Positions 1-8,800 of a stretch of 64,000 bases of DNA are shown here, piece by piece. Location of the stretch: assembly GCA_964626565.1 (NCBI GenBank), contig CAZVFX010000003.1, forward strand, positions 1-64,000. The letters are read 5' to 3'. Made by a program: the position numbers and the translations under genes. The first letter of the stretch is position 1. Every line of letters begins with the position of its first letter. Below the pieces are notes generated by a model. The model did not search any database, was not told the origin of the DNA, and saw only the letters and a list, made by a program, of their open reading frames with translations. Source of the DNA: CAZVFX01 sp964626565 (GTDB lineage: Bacteria > Myxococcota_A > UBA9042 > CAIXZC01).

Positions 1-50
1 CTATGTAATCACATCCGCATTACCAGGGCTGACGCCCCTCGCTGTGTCGA

Positions 51-110
51 GTCGCCTCTACGAGGCTGTTGTCGCCTCTTCGAGGCTGTTATCGCCTCTT
101 CGAGGCTCCC
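51..110. repeat. three tandem 20-bp hairpin units
   Basis: Three head-to-tail 20-bp units occupy 51-70, 71-90 and 91-110 with only a few differences. Each contains the inverted repeat GCCTC-TTC-GAGGC (TAC loop in the first), so each could form a small hairpin. The array sits just downstream of the stop of the minus-strand gene at 137. It could act in transcript 3'-end formation or simply be a slippage product. There is no T tract, so it is not a classical intrinsic terminator. Confidence 0.75.
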
Positions 111-136
111 GGATCCGGTGGCGGATCCGAGTTGGA

Positions 137-2041
137 CTATTCCCCCTCAGGGAAGTCCAGCTGGACGAACTGCGCCCAGATGTCGTCGCTGCCGCTGCCG
201 TCATCGGCCGACCAGGCAACCACGGCCTTGCCGCCGGGGAGGAGGGCAAGGGATATGCCGGCATCGCCGGGAAACACGTAGGGAAGTTCGGTCAGTTTCA
301 CGTCCACCAACGGCTCAAGCGTTCCGTCTTCAGCCAACGGCGCCAGCCGGAGAGCCTGGGTTGTGGCCCCCGTATCTTCCAGCCAGAGCACCGCGAGCCC
401 CTGTTCATTGCCGGCGACCGCGTGAGTCACAACCGGCCCACCGTCCGGGACACATTTGCTCTCTGCACAAGACAAGGACGAGTCACACACGACCCAGCAC
501 GCCTTCGTGCTTACCAACTCAGACCAGGAGATGAGGACCGATGAATTGGATACCGCCACGCCAGGCCTGTATTCCTCTTCCTCGGCAGACACGGAAATAT
601 CCTTGTCAACCTGCATGCAGGGAAGCTGAGTTTCCGGGCAAACCCTCGCCTGGATGTTCAGGTCCAGAATACCCCGTTGCCAGGCAACCACGGCATCAGC
701 GCCGACCATCCCCACAATTGGGCTCGTGTCGGTCTGGGTCCCGGACGTGAACAACTCCTCACCCCCCAGCGGCCAACCGACGGAAGAGATCTTGCGGGCG
801 TAGATGCCGATTTGAGCAGCGGGCACTTCGCCCGACCAGACAGCAAGAGCCCCGCCTCCCGGCAAGGTCGTAAACGCAGGCACACCCTGGTGCCCCGCGG
901 TTGTCTCATTCAACATCATCTCGGCCCCGCCCACACCCGTCGGCCCGAACACCCGGGCCATCACAGTGCCTTCCGAGCCATCCTGCTGAGAGCTCTCCCA
1001 GCCGATGACGAAGGTGTCGTCGTCAAGAGCCACGACAGCGGGCGCCTGCTGCTCCTTGAGCGTGTAGAGATTCGCAGCAGTCTCACCAACCTCAGGGTCA
1101 CCGACTTCATCGAGCAGTTTGAAGTAGACACCCAGGTCATCACCGTCCTGGCCAAGCGACTCCCACGCAACAACTATGTTGCTGCCAACCACAGCCACGG
1201 CCGGGTTGTTCTGCGTGCTCGGCAAATACTCGTTCACCCGGAACGCTTCCGTGGGCGTGCACACGCCTTCGCCCATGCAGGCGAGGCCGCTGTCGCACGA
1301 GATCGGGTTATCGGTATCATAGCTGTTCCCATCCGGCATGCACTCCGCATACTGGGTCCCGACGCAAGTGGTGCCGCCCAGCTCACACAACGTGCAAACC
1401 CCGTTGTCGGGGTCTCCATCACAATCATTATCCAACCCGTCGCAAAGCTCGTCGCTCGCGCCTTCGAAATCGTCGCACTCCTGCGACACGCCATCCACGC
1501 AGTTGTCGATGGTGTGCAGGCACGGACCCTTGCCACACGTGGTGGTGCCGAAGCCCTCGTCAACCTCGCCGTCGCAGTCATTGTCTTCGCCGTCGCAGGT
1601 CACTTCGCCGCCCCACTCGAGGCCAACTACCGAGTCGTAGTCGCAAACCCACTCGAGGGTCTCGAAGTTGCACACCGCGACCACGTCCTTGCAGACGCCT
1701 GCTGTCTTACACTCGGTTTCAGCAGAACACGTGGGAACGTCCACGGTCTCAATTTCTTCCAATTCGTCGGGAACGTCGACTACGTCCACTTCCGGCTGAA
1801 GGTCGGGGAGGTCGGGAACTATTTCCAACTCGGGCTTGATGTCGGCGGCCACGTCTGGTGCCGCGCCACAGTCCGGATTGCACTGCTTCAGGTCACACTC
1901 TGCCGAACTCGAGTCGCCACAGCCCTGGCACGCATCCTCAGGCAGCGGCTTCGGGTCGGGAAGAGAACATGACGCAAAGACCAGCATGAGTAGCATGACG
2001 GGGAGGTGTAGAAAACGGCTGCGGGTTGTGGGCAAGACCAT
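137..2041 (-). CDS. secreted lipoprotein, MopE motifs plus propeller-like repeats
   Basis: Predicted lipoprotein of 634 residues. The start chosen is the ATG at 2041, because AAGGGGGT lies just upstream and the signal peptide begins there; an in-frame ATG 17 codons earlier has no such support. Residues 1-24 form a signal peptide with lipobox FASC (lipidated C25). A long Asp/Glu/Val/Pro linker follows. About residues 130-220 carry MopE-type metal-binding motifs (CDGEDNDCDGEVDEG, CDGLDNDCDGDPD). The C-terminal 350 residues show about six repeats of the type PAVAVxxxxxVVAWxxxxxDG, which suggests beta-propeller blades. Function is unknown; surface binding or adhesion is an inference. It lies downstream of the exported-protein gene at 2095 on the same strand, 53 bp apart. 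Confidence 0.85.
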   Translation of the reverse strand: MVLPTTRSRFLHLPVMLLMLVFASCSLPDPKPLPEDACQGCGDSSSAECDLKQCNPDCGAAPDVAADIKPELEIVPDLPDLQPEVDVVDVPDELEEIETVDVPTCSAETECKTAGVCKDVVAVCNFETLEWVCDYDSVVGLEWGGEVTCDGEDNDCDGEVDEGFGTTTCGKGPCLHTIDNCVDGVSQECDDFEGASDELCDGLDNDCDGDPDNGVCTLCELGGTTCVGTQYAECMPDGNSYDTDNPISCDSGLACMGEGVCTPTEAFRVNEYLPSTQNNPAVAVVGSNIVVAWESLGQDGDDLGVYFKLLDEVGDPEVGETAANLYTLKEQQAPAVVALDDDTFVIGWESSQQDGSEGTVMARVFGPTGVGGAEMMLNETTAGHQGVPAFTTLPGGGALAVWSGEVPAAQIGIYARKISSVGWPLGGEELFTSGTQTDTSPIVGMVGADAVVAWQRGILDLNIQARVCPETQLPCMQVDKDISVSAEEEEYRPGVAVSNSSVLISWSELVSTKACWVVCDSSLSCAESKCVPDGGPVVTHAVAGNEQGLAVLWLEDTGATTQALRLAPLAEDGTLEPLVDVKLTELPYVFPGDAGISLALLPGGKAVVAWSADDGSGSDDIWAQFVQLDFPEGE

Positions 2042-2094
2042 ATCTGACCCCCTTTGAAACGGATTATAGGGCGATGAGTGGATCTTGTCCATTC

Positions 2095-3135
2095 CTACTC
2101 AGCAATCACGTCCTTCGAGTCGAAGCACAACTCGAGGTGGGGCAACTTGGCCGGGTCCTTGCACACGTGGACGCCAAAACCGTCATCCGCACCGATGCTA
2201 CACGCGGTAACGGTGGCGAAACACTTGCGGTCTCCCGCATCCTGCATTGCCGCGTCGAAGACATGCTGGGCAACCAATTGCCCGGCCTCTTTGCCGCTGC
2301 GCCAGTAGGCCTTTGCCCCTTTCTTCACCGTATGCCCAGTCTCGCTGGACCCGAGCCCCAAACCGCCCTCTCCGAACGCGGCCGCCAGCGCGTCGCCGGA
2401 CCCCTCGGACGTAATCACCCCGAGCACCGCAACCGTCGACCGGTAGGCACGCACCTCCCTTTCCACGCATCCTTCATCGAGGGTGGCGATAAGCCAGCCC
2501 TGCTTTTCGGGGTCCTGCCGTGTGCGGAGCACCCTCTCCGCGGCGCCACAGCCGGAAGCCACGCCCAGGGGCACGAGACTCTCCTCCGACGGACAGTAGA
2601 GGTAGGGGTCGGAACGCTTGGGCGGCTCGTAAGTGGGCGAGTAACTGTCGCCCACATCACCTTTCGACACCGGCACCTTGTACCGGTCTACAAAACCCAG
2701 GAGTTTTTCACCCTTGGCTGCGGGGTCCAGGGGATAGCCGGCCGGAACGACCACTTTCAACCCGTCCTCATACTCGTGGGTCAGAGTCTTCGTGGTCGCG
2801 CGAAAGAGGGCGCTCTTGTGCACAAACAGGCGGATCCGGAAGTCCCGCAACGAATAGGGTGGAGACTCGCAGTGCCGGTCGACCTGCTCAGTGAAGGCCT
2901 CCACTTCGACCCAGTCACCCTTGCCGGCCACCAACCGGAAGCTGTTGGGGATCATTTGCCAGGGGGCGCCCTTGCCCGCCCGCTTGCCGTCGGTCAGCAG
3001 CAGGAACGGGGCGTCCTTTTCGGGCGCAGTGTAGTACTTCGCTTCCGCGGCGACGAGGACGTACTTGTCTTCGGCTTGAGCCGCGGTTGAAGTCAACAGC
3101 AGGGCAAGAAATATGAGTGAGAACTGCAATTTCAT
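2095..3135 (-). CDS. secreted protein of unknown function with Cys-rich C-terminal half
   Basis: A protein of 346 residues starting at the ATG at 3135, which has AAGGAGA upstream. The first 20 residues are a standard type I signal peptide (hydrophobic core, AQA-E cleavage) without a lipobox, so the product should be periplasmic or released. The N-terminal part (KYVLVAAEAKYYTAPEKDA) resembles a bacterial SH3-like fold in spacing, but this is weak. Several Cys pairs in the second half suggest disulfides. I do not recognise a family. The gene follows the TSP1/Gly-rich lipoprotein on the same strand, separated by 248 bp containing a tandemly duplicated 86-bp element. Confidence 0.8.
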   Translation of the reverse strand: MKLQFSLIFLALLLTSTAAQAEDKYVLVAAEAKYYTAPEKDAPFLLLTDGKRAGKGAPWQMIPNSFRLVAGKGDWVEVEAFTEQVDRHCESPPYSLRDFRIRLFVHKSALFRATTKTLTHEYEDGLKVVVPAGYPLDPAAKGEKLLGFVDRYKVPVSKGDVGDSYSPTYEPPKRSDPYLYCPSEESLVPLGVASGCGAAERVLRTRQDPEKQGWLIATLDEGCVEREVRAYRSTVAVLGVITSEGSGDALAAAFGEGGLGLGSSETGHTVKKGAKAYWRSGKEAGQLVAQHVFDAAMQDAGDRKCFATVTACSIGADDGFGVHVCKDPAKLPHLELCFDSKDVIAE

Positions 3136-3182
3136 TTTGGTCTCCTTTTCAGTCGGCTGTCTGGTGCGGGCGAGAGTTTCCG

Positions 3183-3290
3183 AGCCATGGAGGCGGTCCT
3201 TCCATCTCCTCTGGCAGGGCAAATCCAAGTGCGAAGACCGGTGCGTCGGGGATGTCAGGATGACATTTGGGAAGAACGGAAGTCATTTGA
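3183..3290 (+). repeat. dispersed intergenic repeat, copy A
   Basis: This 108-bp stretch matches 48268-48360 over most of its length with one small indel in the first part. Shared blocks include CCTTCCATCTCCTC and GGTGCGTCGGGG followed by TGTCAGGATGACA. Both copies lie between genes for exported proteins. Relative to the flanking genes the two copies have opposite orientation, which argues against a 5'-UTR regulatory element and for a mobile REP/MITE-like element. Confidence 0.75.
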
Positions 3291-3376
3291 TCTCCTCTGG
3301 CAGGGCAAATCCAAGTGCGAAGACCGGTGCGTCGGGGATGTCAGGATGACATTTGGGAAGAACGGAAGTCATTTGA
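3205..3376. repeat. 86-bp tandem duplication
   Basis: Positions 3205-3290 and 3291-3376 are two essentially identical 86-bp copies, head to tail, and the first bases of a third copy follow to 3381. The unit contains the inverted repeat TGTCA-GGA-TGACA. Perfect identity implies a recent duplication. It lies between two minus-strand exported-protein genes and has no convincing coding content of its own. Confidence 0.9.
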
Positions 3377-3383
3377 TCTCCGC

Positions 3384-5795
3384 CTACAAGAACATCACCA
3401 CCAGTCCCGGTTTTCCGGGCTGGGGTTGTCCTGCGTCCAGGCCGCTGGCGCCGCCCTGGCCGGCATTGCCCTGGTAGCCGGGCACTCCCGTTCCTCCGGG
3501 GGTCTGGTAGTTGCCGCCGTCGCTGCTGGTGTTGCCCACGCTCCCCTGGACGTTGGAGGAGCCTCCTCCACCACCGCCGCCGGTGTAGGTCCACATACTG
3601 GCGCCGCTGCCGCCGCCGTAATGGCCCGCGCCGCCGCCACCACCGGTGCCGTTACCGCCACTCTGGTTCCCAGCCATGTGGAAAGTGGCCGCCGCAGCCC
3701 AGTCGCACTGAGACTTGGTGCTCTTGCCACCGGTGTTGGCCGACCCCTGCTCGCCGTTCATGGTGCAGTTGTCGTACTGAGACTGGTTGTTGGATATTCC
3801 GCCACCGCCGCCCCAGCCCTGGGCCGCCCCGCCGCCGCCGCCGGAGTTGGTGTCGTATTTGTTGTTGTCGGTGCCGTCCTGGCCGGCCCCGGCCAGTGGG
3901 CCGCCGCCACCGCCCGCACCGGTGAACACATCTCCCACGCACCCGCTGCATCCGTCGGACCCGGCTCCACCGCCGCCACCGGCCACCATTACCACCTGGC
4001 CGTTCTTGAACACATATGTTCCGCCACCGCCGCCGCACTGTGCCACGCCACCCCCGGCCACCCGGATTTCAATATCGTCGCCCGGCTGAACAGTCAGCGT
4101 ACCCGCCACGTGCGCACCACCGCCGCCCCTTCCGGGATAACCGCCGCCGCCACCACCTCCCCAAAGCTTGAACTGGATGGAGTTTTTACCACTCGGAACC
4201 ACCCCGGTGACGACCTGCTCTCCCAGCGAATAGACCGTAGTCCCCAGGGGAAGATATTCGACGCAGAGTTGGGTGTTGCACGCCTGCAGGTCGGTGCTGG
4301 GGCCGTCACAGGGCGGGCCGCCGCAGGAAGGCGGAGGATTGGTGCAAGATCTCGTCGCGGTCTTCACCCCGCCCCCGCAGGTTACGGAGCACTCGCTCCA
4401 CACCCAGTCGGTCCAACCGCCGTCCACCGGGTCGCAGGTGGGGTCACCCACGCACACGCCCGCCTTGCACACGTCGTTTTCGGTTCCTGGATCCCCGTCG
4501 TCGCACGCAAGTCCGTCCGCCGGAGTGTTGACGCAGCCACCGTCGCAGACATCTTCGGTACACGGATTGCCGTCGTCGCAGTCGCCGCCCTCGAACAGCA
4601 CCAGATGACAACCGGTTTCCGAATCCCACTTGCCATCGCCAATGTCAAGGTGGGAGCAGTACGTGAGGTCCTGGTCGAAACATATAGCAGCGGGCGGCTG
4701 ACACCATTGATCAGCGGCCTCCTGGTCCATCTGGCAACCCTCCGCCTCGTCACAGCCAACTCCGGCAAGCAAGCAGGCAAGGGGCGAAAAACCGAGCTCT
4801 GCGAGGCAATCCTCCTTGGTTTGACCTTCCCCGGCCTGACATTCGCCCAGGGTCTCCTTGCCCAACGGGCCGTCCTTGGCCGGACCCATCACACAAACAT
4901 CGTTGTACGTACAATCACTGCCATCTGAGCACTCATCCCCCGGAAGGGCTTTGGGCATGCAGTATTTCACCTTCTTGCCCGCGTCCTCCCCCGCTGCCGG
5001 GTCGGGGATCCAATGACAGGTGAGTTCGGTGCACCCCCGGCACGCCTCGTCGCATTCATCGGGCCAGGAGTCGTCGCCGCACTCGGCCGAGAATGCGTCG
5101 TCCACGACGCAGTCGCCTTGGGCGGAGCAGGAGTGGCCGGTGCACTGGATGTCGTTGCTGTCGGAGTCGGTCCAACACTCGGTCCCTTCGTCTTTGAGTA
5201 CCAACGAACACTCGGTTTCGCTGTCCACACACACCACCTGCTCGACACAGCCGAAGGGGTCCAGGGCGTCGTTCTGGGCCTGACAGTCCAGGTTCAACTG
5301 GGTCGGCGCCGCGTCTGACTCGTCCGGCTCGCCGCCGGTGCAGACGATCCCTTCCCAGCAGTTGGACTGGAATGGCGCCGCGCCGTCCTCAATTGCCTTC
5401 TCTTCAGGCGAGCATTCCCCGGCATCCGGGTCGCACCAGGGCGCGGTACACGGATTGCCGTCCTCCTCTTCGCACACCAGCAAGCTGGTGCCCTCGCAGT
5501 TGGCGGTGCCGGAGCACGTGCCGTCGACGTTGCACCCCTCACTGCATTCCGCGCCCTGCTCCTCGTACTGGTATTCGCAGCAGCCCTGGTTACAGGCGAC
5601 CGACAACACGCACGGTCCGAGCGCACCGCACTCGGCCGCGGTTGAACACACCGCGCCGAGGCAACTGATCGCGGGCACATCAGCGACCGTGTCCGCCTGA
5701 AATCCCGCGTCGGCGTCCCCGGAATCGGAGCTGCAGCCCGGCAAGGCAAACAGGGCCAAAACGATTGCTGGAAGAAGAATCCTGACGCTCCTCAT
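3384..5795 (-). CDS. lipoprotein with Cys-rich region, TSP1 domain and Gly-rich C-terminus
   Basis: A protein of 803 residues. Signal peptide with lipobox LPGC, lipidated C21; GAGGT precedes the ATG at 5795. Residues about 30-450 are Cys/Asp-rich with many CxDGxPCTxxxC-like motifs. Around residues 458-507 there is a thrombospondin type 1 repeat: WTDWVWSEC, CSVTCGGG, then paired Cys to CNTQLC. This is the canonical WxxWxxC/CSVTCG signature known mostly from animals and apicomplexans. Residues about 540-800 are dominated by GGGGGG runs with interspersed aromatic residues, resembling the Gly-rich domain of extracellular receptors such as ALK/LTK; that similarity is by eye only. Adhesion to glycans or surfaces is inferred. 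It belongs to a run of five minus-strand exported-protein genes. Confidence 0.88.
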   Translation of the reverse strand: MRSVRILLPAIVLALFALPGCSSDSGDADAGFQADTVADVPAISCLGAVCSTAAECGALGPCVLSVACNQGCCEYQYEEQGAECSEGCNVDGTCSGTANCEGTSLLVCEEEDGNPCTAPWCDPDAGECSPEEKAIEDGAAPFQSNCWEGIVCTGGEPDESDAAPTQLNLDCQAQNDALDPFGCVEQVVCVDSETECSLVLKDEGTECWTDSDSNDIQCTGHSCSAQGDCVVDDAFSAECGDDSWPDECDEACRGCTELTCHWIPDPAAGEDAGKKVKYCMPKALPGDECSDGSDCTYNDVCVMGPAKDGPLGKETLGECQAGEGQTKEDCLAELGFSPLACLLAGVGCDEAEGCQMDQEAADQWCQPPAAICFDQDLTYCSHLDIGDGKWDSETGCHLVLFEGGDCDDGNPCTEDVCDGGCVNTPADGLACDDGDPGTENDVCKAGVCVGDPTCDPVDGGWTDWVWSECSVTCGGGVKTATRSCTNPPPSCGGPPCDGPSTDLQACNTQLCVEYLPLGTTVYSLGEQVVTGVVPSGKNSIQFKLWGGGGGGGYPGRGGGGAHVAGTLTVQPGDDIEIRVAGGGVAQCGGGGGTYVFKNGQVVMVAGGGGGAGSDGCSGCVGDVFTGAGGGGGPLAGAGQDGTDNNKYDTNSGGGGGAAQGWGGGGGISNNQSQYDNCTMNGEQGSANTGGKSTKSQCDWAAAATFHMAGNQSGGNGTGGGGGAGHYGGGSGASMWTYTGGGGGGGSSNVQGSVGNTSSDGGNYQTPGGTGVPGYQGNAGQGGASGLDAGQPQPGKPGLVVMFL

Positions 5796-5822
5796 ATCTA
5801 CCTCATCAAGAAGTTGGCTTTG

Positions 5823-8800
5823 CTAACGAACAAAGTACCAGCCGTTCCCCGCACCCGTGCCGTCGTTGTCGCCCCACTTCTTGGACGACCCGGTCCAGTA
5901 GGAGCCGTTGTAGTATCCCGACCCGGAAAGCTCACCGCCGCCGTTCATGTTTCCCGACCAGCACGACTCGTACCAGAAGGGAGTGTTGGAATAGATGGCG
6001 GCGCAGTTGTCCGAGCCGGTGTCGTGATCCGCATCGTAGGTGCTGAACTTGTGGTTATTGTGATGGGTCCAGAGGCCCGCGGTGGTGCCGCCGATCTTCT
6101 GCTGGTAGCTGGACAATTGAATCTCGTAGTAGTTGTCAGCGTTGAGGGCAAAATCGGCGTAGAAACGCTGGTCGATGGCCCCGCCGTCATTGGCCCAGTC
6201 TGCGCGGAACGTATCGCCCAGCGCGTTCCAGTATTTGAGCCCCAGGAAATAGTCGAAATCGTGGATATCCAGGCTCTTGGCGCCGTTGTGCAGGGTCGGC
6301 GTGTTGATGGCCGTGGTCCACTGAATAGAGGTCACCGGCTTGTTCTGAGTCTCCCGACGATTGCCCCACAGCAGGGTCCAGCCGCCTCCGTCCGTGTCCA
6401 TGTCGCAATAGACCTGGAACGATTCGCCGTCTCCCAACGGATCCACCCAGTACCAGCCGTTGTCCACCGCGGGGTCCAGATCCAGAATGTCCTGGCAAGA
6501 GACGCCGGGGTCCAATTCGTCCTTGCCGTAGGAAAGCTCTTCGCACCCGGTCTCAGGATTGGAATCGTCGTCCATGTAGTGGTCCTCACACATACCGATC
6601 TGGCAAGTGCCGGCAACGCACACGGAGGTGGCGTGGGGCAGGCTGCAGATTTCGCTACAGTCGCCACAGTTGAGCGGGTCGCCGTCGATGTCGGTTTCGC
6701 ACCCGTCGCCGACGCCGTTCTTGCAGTCGGCAAAGCCGTCGACGCAATCGGCGATTGCGCAGTTGCCTTCGAGGCACTCCCCGTACGCATTGGCCGGCTG
6801 GCACAGGAAACCGCACTGGCCGCAGTTCTTCGGATCGCTGTCCAGGTCGAAACCGTCGTCCACAGCCCCGTCGCAATCGTTGTCCGCATCGTCGCACAAC
6901 TCCAGCGCGCCCGGGTGGATCTCCGAAGCGTCGTCGACACAATCCCCGGTGAGCACCGACCAGCCCGCACCCGGCGGGTCGCAGGTACAGGTGGGCTCGC
7001 CGCCGCCATAGCCGTCCCCGTCTCCGTCCGCGTAGTACCAGGAACAGCCGGTGGCCCCGTCTTCGTCGGTCACCTGGTCGCAGTTGTTGTCCACACCGTC
7101 GCACAGTTCGGTGCCGCCGGGGAAGATCCACGGATTCAAATCGTTGCAGTCGTCGTCAACAGACGCCTTGTAGAGTGGCCCCGGACCGCACGCGCAAACG
7201 GCCTCGCCGGTGCCATGGCCATCGCCGTCCGCGTCCAGGAAGAAGGTGTCGCAACCCTGGGCGCCTTGTTCATCGACAAAACCGTTGCAGTCATTATCCA
7301 CGCCGTCGCAGGTTTCGACCTCAACCCCTTCAATCGGATCGCAGGCTTGTGGTTCCCCGTCGACGCAGTTGTCCTGGGTGTGATAGCAGGGACCGACACC
7401 ACAGGCCGTGAACCCGAGGTCCTCGTCGGTAAGCCCGTCGCAATCGTTATCCTTCCCATCGCATTTTTCGAGTTCAACTCCCTCCCATGGATCGCAGGTC
7501 TGGGGGATACCACCGAGGCAACTTGCCACGGTGTGGAAGCACTCCCCTTTGCCGCACGCAAGGAGCGGAGAATTCTCGTCTATTTCGTCGTTGCAATTGT
7601 CGTCCACGCCGTTGCATTTTTCACCCGCCCCGCTATGTACTGCAGGATCCAGCGACGCACAATCGGTGAGGTCCGAATCCCCGTCATTGTCGTCATCGGC
7701 GTCCACACAGTCCTTCACGCCATCAAGGTCGTTATCGTTAAAACCTTCGTCGGGGATGCCGTTGCAGTTGTTGTCCATGCCGTCGCATTCTTCACCCGCC
7801 CCCGCAAAGACGTACGGGTTCTTGGGAGCACAGTCCGTGACATCCGGGTCGCCGTCGCCGTCTGCATCGTCATCACACTCATCCCCTACCCCGTCTTCAT
7901 CGCTGTCGACCTGGTCGGGATTGCTCACGAGGGCACAATTGTCCATACTGTCGGGTAGAAGATCGCCGTCGACATCCTCGTCGCAATCGTCCCCTTCCCC
8001 GTCGCCGTCCAGGTCCTTCTGACCCGGGTTGAACAGGCCGGCGCAGTTGTCCAACCCATCGGGTATACCGTCGCCATCCGCATCAGCGTCACACAGGTCA
8101 CCAATCCCGTCCTGGTCAGAATCCTCCTGCCCCGGGTTTTCTACGCCAACACAATTATCCGCACTGTCGATTACGCCGTCTCCATCGGCATCCGTATCCA
8201 CGCAATCCGCCACACCGTCTTCGTCGGTATCGGCGAAAGACTCATCGGTGTCGAAATCGCAGTCATTGTCCTTGCCGTCGCACACCTCTTCGGCGCCGGG
8301 AAAGATCTGGTTGTCCAGGGGCCCGCAGTCGGCTACGTCCACGGTGCCGTCGTTGTCGTCGTCTTCATCCACACAATCCGCCAGCGCATCGGAGTCGTTG
8401 TCGTTAAACCCCTCGTCCACGACACCGTCGCAATCGTCGTCCTTGGCGTTACAGATCTCCTCGGCGTCGGGGAAGATCTTGGAGTCCTTGGGAGCGCAAT
8501 CCTCGTCGTCAGCCACCTGGTCGTTATCGTCGTCGGGGTCGCAGGCGTCCCCCACGGTATCGAGGTCGTTGTCCTCTTGTTCGGCGTTGGCAACGCTTAC
8601 GCAGTTGTCGTCGATATCCATCACTCCATCGCCGTCGATGTCGTTCTCCAGGCAGTCCGCAACTCCGTCGTTGTCGGAATCGGGGAAGATCTCGTCGACC
8701 TGACCGTCACAGTCGTTATCCTTGGCGTCGCACAGTTCTGCCGCAGGTTCATCCGCGTCACACGACAACTTGCCATCGTCGCAGGCGTAGTGGCCGAGGC

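Noticed and set aside
677..1972. Plus-strand open frame (431 codons) opposite the first lipoprotein
   Set aside because: Composition is that of an antisense shadow and no family motif was seen; the minus-strand product has a clear lipobox and MopE motifs.
3283..3594. Conserved reading frame HPDxPDAP in both copies of the dispersed repeat as a gene
   Set aside because: An ungapped DNA repeat preserves any frame in both copies. The frame is short and has no ribosome site or consistent start, so I treat the element as non-coding while noting it in the findings.
3315..4928. Plus-strand open frame (537 codons) opposite the TSP1/Gly-rich gene
   Set aside because: It arises from GGN-rich codons read in reverse as Ala/Val/Thr; the minus-strand frame has a signal peptide, lipobox, TSP1 motif and ribosome site.
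5814..7958. Long plus-strand open frame (714 codons) rich in Val, Ala and Ile
   Set aside because: It is antisense to the TSP3/MopE gene. Repeated GAC/GAT/TGC codons on the real strand read as GTC/ATC/GCA on the other, giving long spurious frames. No start region, signal or domain supports it.
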